Part shown: positions 16,441-27,198 of the stretch, one piece after another
Layout: each line of letters opens with the position of its first letter
Position numbering within the stretch: the stretch's first letter is position 1
Assembly (NCBI RefSeq): GCF_020080835.1
Contig: NC_058166.1
Location: 18,129,043-18,193,042 of the forward strand
Direction: 5' to 3'
DNA: 64,000 nucleotides
Source: Cotesia glomerata
Lineage: Eukaryota; Arthropoda; Insecta; Hymenoptera; Braconidae
The notes under the pieces: generated by a model
What the model was told of the DNA's origin: nothing
Database searches by the model: none
What the model saw: the letters and a program-made list of their open reading frames with translations, nothing else
Translations under genes and position numbers: made by a program

Positions 16441-17690
16441 TTTTTTTTATTTTACTAAAATAAATTATTAATATCAACAAAAATTTTATTTATAATTTTT
16501 ACATACAGAACTTTTATCAAAATTAATTAAAAAAATTAATTCAGCAGATATTTAAAAATTTTTGGAACAAATAAATTAATGATAGTGAAGTTAGCTGACA
16601 ACTGTCAATTTTTTTTTAATTTTTAAAAAATTTCTAATGTCAGTTAAATTAACTTCAGTCTCATACAAATTGTAAAAAAAAAAAAATGATAATTAATTTA
16701 GCAGATATTAAATAATTTTTTTAACAAATAAATTATGGCAAAAAGAATGAGAAAAAAATATTGACATGCAGAAATTTCAAAAAACTATAAATTTGTTTAT
16801 TAAATAAAATTAAAAAATTATCACTGACTGCTAACTTTAAAGTCATGAAAAAAATTGACATTTAATTCTATTTTTTAAAAACAAATTTCTTTATTGAATA
16901 AAAACAAAAATGATCAGCTGTTAACTTTAATTTGATAAATAAATTTCTTCAAAAATAATCAAATATCTTTAATTTAATTAAAATATTTTTTTCAGGTTAA
17001 CCTAACCTAGCTTTGAGAAGTAATTTCAACTCAGTTTCTCTCGCGTAAGAATAATAATTAATGAAATTTAATTTAGCAGCTGATAATTTTAAGAATTTTT
17101 AAAACAAAAAAAAAATTATTAAAAAAAATAATTTAGAAATTGTAAAAAACTAAAAATGCAATTTTTAAAAAACAATTTTTTGGTGGAACAAATTTTTTTG
17201 TTAAATAAAATTAAAAAATGGTCAAGTGACAGCTAACTTTAATATCATAATTTTTAAAAAACAATTTTTCGGAACAAATTTGTTTGCTGAAGATAATTGA
17301 ATAATTGTCAAGTGACAACTAACTTTAATGTCATTAATTAATAAAAATTAATTAAGCAGATAGCTGACAATTTTAAGAATTTTTGTAGCAAATAATTAGA
17401 CAAAAAAAATTGGCATTTAGAAATTGTAAAATATTAATAATATAATTTTTTAAAAATAATTTTTTGGAAATTTTTTTGCTGAAAAAAACGGAATAATTAT
17501 AAAGTAACAGCTAACTATAATGTCATTAATTAATGAAAATTAATTTAACAGATAGCTGACAATTTTAAGAATTTTTGTAATAAATAATTTATGACAAAAA
17601 AAATTGACATTTTGAAATTGTAAAAAACTAAAAATGCAATTTTTAAAAACAATTTTTCGGAACAAATTTGTTTATCATAATAATCGAGCA
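16440..17690. repeat. Tandem cluster of family B element copies
   Basis: At least four copies or partial copies. B left ends recur at about 16545, 16700, 17067, 17342 and 17528. B right ends of the type GTGACAGCTAACTTTAAT recur at about 17222-17248, 17307-17334 and 17498-17525. The 17342 and 17528 copies are 186 bp apart and nearly the same, which suggests tandem amplification. Confidence 0.65.
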
Positions 17691-17699
17691 TAATATTAT

Positions 17700-18292
17700 C
17701 AAAAATGATAAACAAAAGTCAAGAGAATTACGTCCTAATACTTAGACTTCCAGCTCAGAAGAGGACAACCCACTTGAGTCATTAACTTGTAAGCTCCTCG
17801 ATTTGACTTGCAAGAACGATAACTCCAAAAAAACAGCTCGACATTATTATTATTATTTTATAAAGCAAGTAAAGAGACTGTAGCTTAATATGGAAGAATA
17901 TGAAGATGACGGTTCAGACAGATGTGCGGTAGCACCCTTAGTCCCCTATCTGCTGGTAGCTTGTTGGACCCCTAGTAGAGTTCCAAGTGCATCCAAAGTT
18001 CTCTAGCTTGATAACCAGCATCTCGATGGATAGGCCGAGAGCCACGTGAGTGGGCGGCGCAGAGTCTGGTCCATGGTTCCCTTTGGGCCTTCGAGCTTCT
18101 TCCAAGGGCTGGAGGGGATCACGGTCTTAAGATTCGTCTTTTTGATTTATTCTAACGGCGCTCAACTGGCTTATATCAACTCAGTATACTCGCATCTCTG
18201 AGCCAGTGATCATCGTGACAATTTTTGATGACCTCGTGAGCGAGTGTTTACTTTATTTACGATAATTTTTAATCTATAATTATTATTTTATC
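17700..18292 (+). promoter_or_regulatory. Upstream region of the zinc-finger gene
   Basis: From about 17700 the composition changes abruptly from AT-rich repeat to balanced sequence, as expected for a promoter and 5' UTR before the ATG at 18293. No TATA box could be assigned. Confidence 0.4.
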
Positions 18293-19471
18293 ATGCACGG
18301 TGAAAGATTTTTTGACCACAAGCTAGATCACGGAAGAATATCAGTGATGGAAAGTGAAGAAGTCTTTGACCGGAGCTTTGAATTAATTCCCAACACTCCG
18401 ACAGCGCTCGACGGATTTTCCTGGAGCATGTCTTCGCCGATGTCCACCTCCAGCCCGGCTGGCAACGACTGGGACCACATTACCTCCAATAATATTAATA
18501 TCTTTGAATACCCGCCCAGCAGTCGCACAACTGCACTGACCATTGGAATAAACTCACCTGGCAGCACCGGCAGTGAAGTAAACACCCCGACTTCTTGGCC
18601 CGGGGAACAACACTTCCCAGGAAGTGAGTACGGAGAACTCTCTAATGATGGAAACAATGATGGAAATCCCTGGGGGAATAATAATAGATTGCCCTCTGTT
18701 AGCTCCGCTTTTTCATTTTCACGGAATTTTTCAAACGGGAATCATTTTTACGATGAAGATCACTATCAGGACTTTAAAGGGACATCAGGGATTTCAGGAA
18801 ACTTATGAAGAAGAAATGAGAAATTCTTTGCCATTTTAAATTTCTCTTGGGCCGGGATACTTTGAGGAGCAGGAGTTTAATAGTCTTCAGGCTGTTGATG
18901 AGTTTGACCTCAGTTTTATTCGTGGAGATCCGACTAAACTGGTACCTGAAACTTCTAATAATGTGTTATCTTCTTTTAGAAATGTTAGTAATAATAATAA
19001 TCAGATTAATGATAATAATAATTCGGGTGGCAACTCTATCGGGCATTGTCCCATTGGACACTTGATTGAAAATGAAACTACTAATAATAATCTGATGAGC
19101 TTCAAATCTCAGGAAGATTCTAATCATATTATTATGACACAGAATGAAGGATTGATTATTGATAAAAGAAATAATCAAAATAATGGTATGTATTTTTAGA
19201 TTTTTTGGAAATTTTTAATTAAATTTATTTTATATATTTTTAATAATTTTTTTTTTTACAAATTTTTTATAAAATTTATTTTATTAATTTTTAATAAAAT
19301 TTATAAAATAAATTTTTTTTTTACAAATTTTTAATAAAATTTATTTTACAAATTTTTGGTTAATAATTTATTAATATATAAATTTATTTTATAAAATTTC
19401 AATAAATTTTATTTTATAATTTTTTAATAAAATTTATTTTATAAATTTTACGTTAATAATTTATTAATATA

Positions 19472-19669
19472 CACGGAAAGAACAAGATGACACTGGATAT
19501 CATCCCAGATTATACTCAGTGATATCTGTGGTGAAAAAAGATTTCTAATAGTAGGTCAAAAATTCCAGATATAATGCGTGATATCTGGATTATACTAGCT
19601 ACTATCTAAAATTTTTTTTCACTCAATATAATCTAGGATGATATCCAGTGTCATCTTGTTCTTTCCGTG
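19472..19669. mobile_element. 198-bp MITE, copy 1 (zinc-finger gene intron 1)
   Basis: TIRs of about 35 bp: CACGGAAAGAACAAGATGAC and onward through CACTGGATATCATCC, inverse at the right end. It is flanked by TA on both sides and sits in a local AT-rich tandem repeat (unit about 90 bp, copies of TTAATAATTTATTAATA at 19360, 19453 and 19721). A second copy is at 27893-28064. Confidence 0.85.
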
Positions 19670-20060
19670 TATAAATTTATTTTATAATTTTTTAATAAAA
19701 TTTATTTTATAAATTTTGAGTTAATAATTTATTAATAAATAAATTAATTTTATAAAATTTTTCATTAATAATTTATTGTCACTCTTGCAGGCAAAAGGCT
19801 CCAGTGTCTTTGGATCAACTGTGGCTATGTTTTTAACAATCTCGACGGTCTTGTCAAGCATATCGAGAAGCTACACGTCGAATCCTCTGCTAATAATGGC
19901 CACGGAGGACGAAGATCGCAGAAAGATAAGGACAAGAAAATTGGTAACTCCAATGACCAATTTGCGTGTATGTGGCAAGGATGTCCCAGAATGGGACCGT
20001 TCACATGAGGGTCCACAGTGGTGAAAAACCAAACAAGTGTCCTGTAAGTATTAATCTTCT

Positions 20061-21817
20061 TCTAATATATAAAATTCTCGTGTCACAGTTTTCGTTGCCA
20101 TACTCCTCCGAAACGGTTTGACCGATTTTGATGAAATTTTTTGTGCTTATCCGGTATCTATGAGAATCGGCCAACATCTATTTTTCATCCCCCTAAATGT
20201 TAGGGGTAGTTCACCCCTAAATTTTTTTTTTATTTTTTAGACAAAATTTTTAATTTCTATTTTTTTATGATACAACATACAAAAATACATACAATCCTCA
20301 ATTTTCACCCTTCTACGATCAACCCTTATTTTTTAATAGCCATTTTAGTAATTTAATCATTTTTCCTCTCCGGTCGAAAACTGATCAATCGTCATTTAAT
20401 TAGTTATCCCCGCCAGATGTCTACAGGTGTCACTTCTGACCCAGTAAACAGCACGGAGTAGGGATGAGAACGAAGCCGGTCTCCTTTCTTTCTCACTCTC
20501 TACACAGTTGTCGGCCATCATTATTGTTTATGCATCAAGTGTAGTAGTAACGTTGACAATTATTATTTTGCTATCTCAGTGTAACTCTCATATTAACTTT
20601 TAATCATTCCTATTTTATCAATAATAATTAAATTATCAATTTTGAGTGTATTTTGCACGATTAGTTAATCAAGTGATTTTATAACCTCAAAAGTACTCAA
20701 CACGTGACACGAGCTTCCAATAACAACGGATTTTGTGTTGTAAGTATACTTTTTTATTTATATCGAAAATGTTGTTGATCTTATAAAAATGTAATTTTAA
20801 TTTAATTTTATTAAAAAAATGTAATTGAACAATTAAGATTTCCATAGTTTCCAAAAAATCAATCATTATGAATCTTTATTTTGAAATGTCAATGGAAATA
20901 TTGGTTGTATGAAAAAATTATAAGAGACAATGTTTTCATAAAATTTAATTTTTTACTTTTGTTTGAAAAATTTTTCCATAAAACTTATATTTTTGTTATA
21001 ATTTCATAAATTAAAACTAATCATTTCAAAACTGCGGCAAAAATCCTGGCCCTAATTATACTTTTAACATTTTTCATCATTAAATAATTTCATTCATTCT
21101 ATTTATGTATGTTTTGTACAGTGAGCAATGCCAAGAAAACGCAAAGGGGCTGATTTGAGCCGCAGTACAAGTAAAGCTCGAAACTTGCGAAATAGAAGAG
21201 CCCAAAGAACCGAAGAACAAGTTCAGGAAGAAAATACTAGAGCGCGTGTGAGAATGGCGCAATTGCGTCAAGAACAATCAGACGATACACGAGCTGAACG
21301 CAATGAAGTCAGAAGATTAGAACAACGACAATCACGCCGTTTCACAGTCAATAGACGAAGAACAAACGACCAACAACGCCAACAGGTACATCGAGCATTT
21401 ATATCTGATTCATTCCTGCGTCTAGCATTCCAGTATGAGCCCGATATTGAATATTATGCTCATTCAAAAGTGGTAATTGGTGCTATGGACAAGGAATGTC
21501 CGCATTGTCATGCTCTGAAATTCAAAAATGAGCCAGCTGGGATGTGTTGCGCGTCAGGAAAAGTGCAACTACCTGAAATTGAAACACCACCTGAACCAAT
21601 GAACGGCTTACTTATCGGCACGTTATTTTTATATTCCCTCATCGTTCACAGCGCTCCATGCTTATTTCACGCATATACCACATTCTTACATACATACAAT
21701 ATACACATTCTAACATACATACATACATACTTACAATAAGTAAGCTATTTTTTGTCTACACTAGAAATTACTAGGAAATTATTTATATGGCAAAACAACG
21801 TTTGCCGGGTCAGCTAG
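20061..21817 (+). mobile_element. Internally deleted Helitron
   Basis: The 5' end TCTAATATATAAAATTCTCG, followed by TGTCACAGTTTTCGTTGCC and ACCGATTTTGATGAAATTTT, is the classic insect Helitron start. The 3' end is TTTGCCGGGTCAGCTAG. It occupies nearly the whole intron between fingers 2 and 3: without it the intron would be about 76 bp. The interior carries an open frame for only the N-terminal part of the Rep/helicase, so it is non-autonomous. Confidence 0.85.
21128..21739 (+). CDS. Truncated Helitron Rep/helicase N-terminal fragment
   Basis: A 203-residue open frame starting MPRKRKGADLSRS. It has an Arg/Glu-rich N-terminal region, then the block CPHCHALKFKNEPAGMCCAS and VQLPEIETPPEPMNGLL that immediately precedes the Rep domain in insect Helitron proteins (family knowledge). 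After GLLIGT the frame enters unrelated sequence (LFLYSLIVHSAPCLF and a low-complexity Thr/His/Tyr tail), marking an internal deletion that removed the Rep nuclease and Pif1-like helicase. The CPHC/CC pair looks like a zinc-binding cluster. It lies within the Helitron at 20061-21817 and has no role in the host zinc-finger gene. A functional product is unlikely. Confidence 0.8.
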   Translation: MPRKRKGADLSRSTSKARNLRNRRAQRTEEQVQEENTRARVRMAQLRQEQSDDTRAERNEVRRLEQRQSRRFTVNRRRTNDQQRQQVHRAFISDSFLRLAFQYEPDIEYYAHSKVVIGAMDKECPHCHALKFKNEPAGMCCASGKVQLPEIETPPEPMNGLLIGTLFLYSLIVHSAPCLFHAYTTFLHTYNIHILTYIHTYLQ

Positions 21818-22670
21818 TATTTTATAAAAAAAAATTTTTTTAATTATTCAAACACTAATAATTATTTATTTTAAAGTTTGAAGGATGCAAAAAAGCGTTC
21901 TCACGGCTGGAAAATTTGAAAATCCACCAGAGATCTCACACCGGCGAGCGGCCGTACTCTTGCCAGTATGTCGGATGCACCAAAGCGTTCAGCAACAGCA
22001 GCGACAGAACTAAACACCAGCGGACTCATATCGACACGGTAAACATTTTTCTTGAATTAAATTAATCATTTTTTTAACTAATTTAAAATTTTAAAAAAGT
22101 GTTGAGAATTAATATTGATTGTAGCTTTAAAGTCGGAACATATGTTTGTTTTGAGGAAGGAAAAGTCCCAAAGGACCCATGTCAAATTTAATTTTTCACG
22201 TCTTGCATGTCAGAAAATTTCTCACAGTAAAAAATTATTTTTTTTTAAAAGAAATTTTCTTTAAAAAAATATTTTATTATAAAAAAAAATTAATTACTTT
22301 TTCAGTGAATATTTTTTATTTGAAAAGAAAATAATTACGGAAATGATAAATTAAATTGTAAAAACAAAATATAATTACCGGAGTTCTATTTACTTTATAA
22401 CTGTAATTAAAAGTAATATTAATCACGCAATGTATAAAACTAGTAATTTATTTATTTGTTTATTTATTTATTTGAAAAGAAACGCCTCCAGCAATATATT
22501 ACAACAATATATTACATTTTCATGTGTAGAATTTTTAGTTAATATTTATATACAATAAATAAAATCTGTAAAAAGAAGATAGTTTTAAGAAATTTGAGAA
22601 GAGAAAAACAAAGAAAAAAAAATTAGGACCCGTTTTTCAATCCGAGAAAAAATTTTATCCAGGATAAAAT

Positions 22671-22852
22671 TAATGACATTAAAGTTAGCAGTCACTAGAG
22701 AATTTTTTAATTTTTTTTTTTAAATTGTTCCAAAAAATTATTTTTAAAAAAATGCATTTTTAATTTTTAAAAATTTCTACATGTCAATTTTTTTTTTGCC
22801 ATAATTTATTTGTTAAAAAAAATGATCAAATATCTGCTAAATTTATCATCAT
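22671..22852. mobile_element. Family B element in zinc-finger gene intron 3
   Basis: Starts ATGACATTAAAGTTAGCAGT and ends AAATATCTGCTAAATTTATC, with the usual ATAATTTATTTGTTAAAAAA block. It is inserted in a local inverted repeat: GGATAAAATT before it and AATTTTATCC after it belong to a hairpin (CAATCCGAG/ TGGATTGAA) flanking the copy. Confidence 0.7.
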
Positions 22853-23324
22853 ATAAAATTATTATTGCAAGTATATTTATATAAAATATGAAATATATAG
22901 ATATATTTTATCATTGGATAAAATTTTATCCTGGATTGAAAAACTGGCCCTTAATAATTGATAATTTATAATGATATTTATTTTGTATTTTAAATAGAAA
23001 CCGTACGCCTGTCAAGTAACTGGATGCGGAAAAAGATACACCGATCCATCGAGCCTCCGTGAGCACGTGAAAAATCACACCGAGACATCTGCAGCAGTAT
23101 CAACTCCCCAATCGTTTACAAATTCACCCCCAAACCCACCCGCGGCTAAAATCGACTGTCAAAAGACGGAAATTGACAACACCTGAGGCCTAGATGGCTT
23201 CGAAGATGAACCAGAATTCGTGCCATTTGAAACAGTCGGAAGACTACTCGGCGAGGAAGAAAATTGCATCACTCTGGACAGCTTAGATAATTTTAAATCA
23301 AATAAAAAAATTTTTTTAATTTAA

Positions 23325-24714
23325 AATTACCCTCCTGCACTGAGGAAAAAAAATACTTTTACTTAATTAACAATTTCTTGGTTCAAGAAACTCGCTGACG
23401 AGTTTTATAGTTTTTAATGTCATTAATGTAAATTATATTATGTTTTGTAAAATTCTAATATGTTTAATTAAAAAAAAAAAAAAAAATCATTACAATTTTT
23501 GCTAAAATTTTTTAATTGAAAAAAAAAATTGATAAGCTTTTAATATAGAAGAAAAGAATAATTAATAATATTATTACTGACGGGAGCTTCAATAACTATT
23601 GAGATGCAGAATAAATTACTGTTTACTATGCAAATAAATCTATTATTACTGACGATTATTATCTATTTATCGATTATTATTATTATCTTGTAACAGTGCA
23701 TTTTGATATACTCGTGCTTGTGCGGAAGCCTTGCGTACCGGCCTTCGTTAGTTTCATTTTTAGGCACTTGGCGGCGCTGTCGCTTGTCTTAATTCTCAGA
23801 GTGGGGAGCTTGGGGCCTTGCTCGAGTCAGTTAAGCGATGCTGTTATGATCTGATCCGATGTTTAGTAAGTTTTTACTGCTGTAGATGTCTCAATATTAT
23901 AGTTAGATTCGGTTCAGATCGGCGGGCTCTTTAAAATTCGCTAAAGAATACGAAAGTATTCCTGTTACGGACTTTCGTGAATAATAATTAATATTATTAT
24001 TAATTTATACTAGTTAGGATGAGGATTTGGCATTCGGTATTATGAATGATGAGATTTTATATGCAAGTTATATGGGATATATTGTAAGATGTTTCATATA
24101 CAGGAGTTACTTGCTTACTGCTATATCTTAATTTTCCTAAGTTTTACATCGAGTTAATAATTTATTTTAGAGGGGAGATTTTAGCTTTAGGGTTGGATTT
24201 ATTATAAGAATGATTTCTAATTGGTCGATTTCTTCAAGAGTGGGACTCAAAAGTAAAAGTGACGCCTTCGCTTAATTTTCTCTCGGAAAAGTGAAACTAA
24301 CCATGTGTTTAACACATGGCGTCGTAGTCGTTGCCTGGTTAGAAGAAAAGCCATAAAAAAGGGAATATTTAGTTTAGCCTAGGATAATAAAGTCCTTTAT
24401 TGAAAGTCGTAAATTGTAGTATTTTGCTAGAGTCTCTAAGAAACAAAGATGTATTTGTTATTTAAGATTTTAGTTTATCCTTTTTATAGCTTTTCTCGAG
24501 ATATTATATTTTATTTTTCTCTCGAGTGACCATTCTATATTTAAGTATTCCATATGTTTTATTTTCTTTGTTACGATGTTCTTAATATTATTCTACAAAT
24601 AATTATTCTTATAATTATATTATTAATCAATTATTTGTCTGATTTGAATTTAAATAAACCGCTAATTTATATCCTATGTAGATGGCGGCATGTGCTGCTA
24701 CATCACAATGCATA
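23325..24714. other. Intergenic region between the zinc-finger gene and SNX3
   Basis: To about 23650 probably the 3' flank of the zinc-finger gene. From about 23690 composition is more balanced, and an AAATAAACC polyadenylation-like motif occurs near 24654. The stretch could be an old solo LTR (starts TGTAACAGTG), but no paired copy or target duplication was found. No coding exon seen. Confidence 0.3.
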
Positions 24715-24825
24715 TTCCCACTCATAAAAATTATGTTGGCAGCATTGGTTACTAAACTATACCTTAAAAATAGAAATAACCAGTTTAGTAACCAATGCTG
24801 CCAATATAATTTTTATGAGTGGGAA
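24715..24825. repeat. 44-bp near-perfect inverted repeat
   Basis: Arms 24715-24758 and 24782-24825 pair over 43 of 44 bases around a 23-nt loop. The arm starts TTCCCACTCATAAAAATTAT and continues TTGGCAGCATTGGTTACTAA. It lies about 270 bp upstream of the SNX3 start codon. Confidence 0.9.
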
Positions 24826-25096
24826 TTTGGCACACTCCCATTCAAAATACTTGCCAGGAGGTGACTAAAAAATTCAACAGGTGGCGCCTAAGTGAAGTTT
24901 TAGTGGTAATAAGTATGTGCGCATCTGATTATCAAACGACAGACTGACAGGCACACACACAAACATAAAATTTTTTCTAACTTTACTTTACTAGTATAGG
25001 TGTGATTTCGTGGAGAGTGAGTGACTCTTGTTATCATTAAAATTTTTATCATTAATCATTTAGTAGGTGGATCACGCGGACATTTACAAAAACACA

Positions 25097-27198
25097 ATGG
25101 CAGATACCACAGTGGACGCAACTAAACGATTAAACGTCAAAAAACAGACTCTAGACGATGCATACGCAGCACCAGCTAATTTTTTGGAGATCGACGTGAT
25201 CAATCCGATCACCCATGGTGTCGGCAAAAAAAGATATACTGATTACGAAGTTCGCATGAGGGTAAGTAGTAATTATTATCACTAATCAGAGCTGCTTCCT
25301 CCACCCCCATTAGCTTAATGTTGATTTTTATTCAACAATCATCCGGTATAAAATAAATTTAGAGTGCTTAATAATAATAATAATAATAATAATTACTATT
25401 ATTATTATTATTTAATGATTGTAATACAATAATTCAACCTTCACCTATTGTTTATGACATTTCTCATTACTGGAAGTGATTCATAAAATTAAAAGCCGAG
25501 CTTTATGTTTTAAATTATTTATCACACGTCATTGGCATCTTTATTGTCTTCCATTCATATAAATAGATAGTTAATAAACTTAACATACATTTGTATGGCT
25601 TTAATATATATTTTTTTTTTTCAGACCAACTTGCCAGTTTTCAAAGTTAAAGACTCGAGTGTGAGAAGGAGATACAGCGATTTCGAGTGGTTAAGAAATG
25701 AACTAGAAAGAGACAGCAAGGTAATTTAACTTAATAGTTTTTTATTGCTACTATTTTTTAAAATACTGATACGCCTTTAATTGAGTCTGTTTATTTATAT
25801 AATGGTTTTGGTTTTTTATTTAAGATCGTAGTGCCTTCATTACCCGGCAAGGCGTGGAAACGTCAGATGCCTTTCCGTGGAGACGATGGTATTTTTGAGG
25901 ATGAGTTTATTGAAGACCGTAGAAAGGGGTTAGAACTATTTGTCAACAAGTAAGATTTTGTTATTATTTTTTAAAATTATTTTTAGGGTTCTTAAAAAGA
26001 TATTAAATTTTAAAATGGATAATTTCAACACTTTTTTAGTAATTAGTGTTAGTTTTATTTTAATAACTTTTATCTTATGATTATAGTTATGATAAAAAAG
26101 TAAGTTTTTTTATAATGTAAGGCATAATTTGATTTTGGGAATTTTTTTTTAATTTTGAAGAAGAAATTTAAATCATAAATTCATTCTTTATAAGTGTATT
26201 AATTTTTTAATAGATTGATTTGATAGGAAGCCAAAATTGTAACTATAGATAGTATTTTATAAATAATAATAATAATAATAATAATAATAATCAATGCAAA
26301 AAGTTTAATGTTGTTATTATTATCAAATTTATTAAGAACCAGCAACTTTGCAATCACTATGTGACTGATCAGAATGAGCGCATATCTTTAAAAATGTCAA
26401 TAATTAAGAAATTATATTGTATTTTGTCAATTTATGATATTTATGAATATATAAGCTCCTCCCGATGTTACACTCATCGAGACCTTTCATTTAAGTACCC
26501 ACATGGCAATTTTTATATATTATATATATATATAGTATTTGTGAAGTATATTAATATATAAAATATATGAAAAATTGATGTGGGTGGGATGAATATTATA
26601 TATATGTATATATGAAAAATATATCAAAAATACATATAGGTACTCAAATGAAAGGTCTCGATCAGTGTAACATCAGGATGAGCTTATATCTTCAAAAATG
26701 TCAATAGTTCACGAAATACAAGGTCATTTCTTAATTATGTATCTAGAGATAGAGCAATTTCGAATGCAGCCTAAATACTTATCATCATAAATTGACTATT
26801 GGTGAAAATGATATGAAACCTTAAAATGGCACAACTCCAAGACTTTTCCAACGATACCTAATTTAACCATAAAAACCTATTTAACAGATAAATTCACTGG
26901 CCACAAAATTTTGCTTATTCTTTTAATAATAAAGATAATAATTTTAGATATTAAAAGACGGAAACTCAAGAGCTTTACTCATAATTATAAATCTATTTAT
27001 AAATAGACTAAAATAATTTTTGGCATTAGTCTCTAATTATTATCGATTAAATTAAATGGAATAAGTACTAAAATTATCTTATTAATTTTCAGGATCGCAG
27101 GACATCCTTTGGCACAAAATGAAAGAAGTTTACACATGTTTCTCCAAGAGCCAGTTTTAGATAAAAACTATGTCCCAGGAAAAATACGAAATACGTAG
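25097..27198 (+). CDS. Snx3: Sorting nexin 3 (SNX3), PX-domain protein
   Basis: SNX3 is a cytosolic PX-only sorting nexin that binds PI3P on early endosomes and works with retromer in recycling, notably of Wntless. Exons are 25097-25261, 25625-25720, 25825-25949 and 27093-27198; total 492 nt, 163 residues, close to the 162 of human SNX3. The PX domain covers roughly residues 30-150: NFLEIDVINPITHGVG, the PI3P-binding RRRYSDFEW at about 69-77, VPSLPGKAWKRQMPFRGDDG and IAGHPLAQNERSLHMFLQ. An upstream in-frame ATG at 25067 would add ten residues (MDHADIYKNT); 25097 is chosen because MADT at that point aligns with the family start. The stop is TAG at 27196-27198. Intron 3 carries a hairpin array. 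The gene is convergent with Scm. Confidence 0.95.
26335..26800. repeat. Family D hairpin array 2 (SNX3 intron 3)
   Basis: Begins with GCAATCACTATGTGACTG, a variant of the array 1 palindrome. One degenerate hairpin unit follows (GATGTTACACTCATCGAGAC, AT loop, GGTACTCAAATGAAAGGTCT). It ends TAGAGATAGAGCAATTTCGA and CAGCCTAAATACTTATCATC. Confidence 0.85.

Larger units (their letters stand above)
18293..23324 (+). pseudogene. Gli-similar (GLIS/lame duck/sugarbabe type) C2H2 zinc-finger gene, frame broken
   Basis: The family comprises nuclear DNA-binding transcription factors with five GLI-type fingers. Exons are 18293-19185, 19791-20043, 21877-22038 and 22998-23324, with GT/AG introns. Finger 1 is at LQCLWINCGYVFNNLDG; finger 2 begins FACMWQGCPR; fingers 3-5 are complete (FEGCKKAFSRLENLKIHQ, YVGCTKAFSNSSDRTKHQ, VTGCGKRYTDPSSLREHV). 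Lesions: (1) the frame shifts near 18760-18800, from FYDEDHYQDFKG to a different frame reading QETYEEEMRNSLPF; (2) TAA at 18837-18839 within that second frame, which then continues as SLGPGYFEEQEFNSLQAVDE; (3) 25 nt are missing in finger 2 between PF and HMRVHSGEKPNKC; (4) TGA at 23184-23186, with 45 more open codons after it (EPEFVPFETVGRLLGEE). Introns are retained, so it is not a retrocopy. Either a decayed gene or assembly errors; family identity is firm, the precise orthologue is not. Confidence 0.75.

Noticed and set aside
18690..18870. An intron that would remove the frameshift and TAA in zinc-finger exon 1
   Set aside because: The only nearby GT is in GTTAGC at about 18697 and the sequence between looks coding in two frames, so an intron is less likely than lesions; transcripts would settle it.
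18328..19178. Minus-strand open frames over the zinc-finger gene first exon
   Set aside because: Shadows of the plus-strand coding sequence.
23690..24660. Solo LTR retrotransposon
   Set aside because: A TG start and polyadenylation-like motif are visible, but no matching CA end, target duplication or second copy could be fixed.
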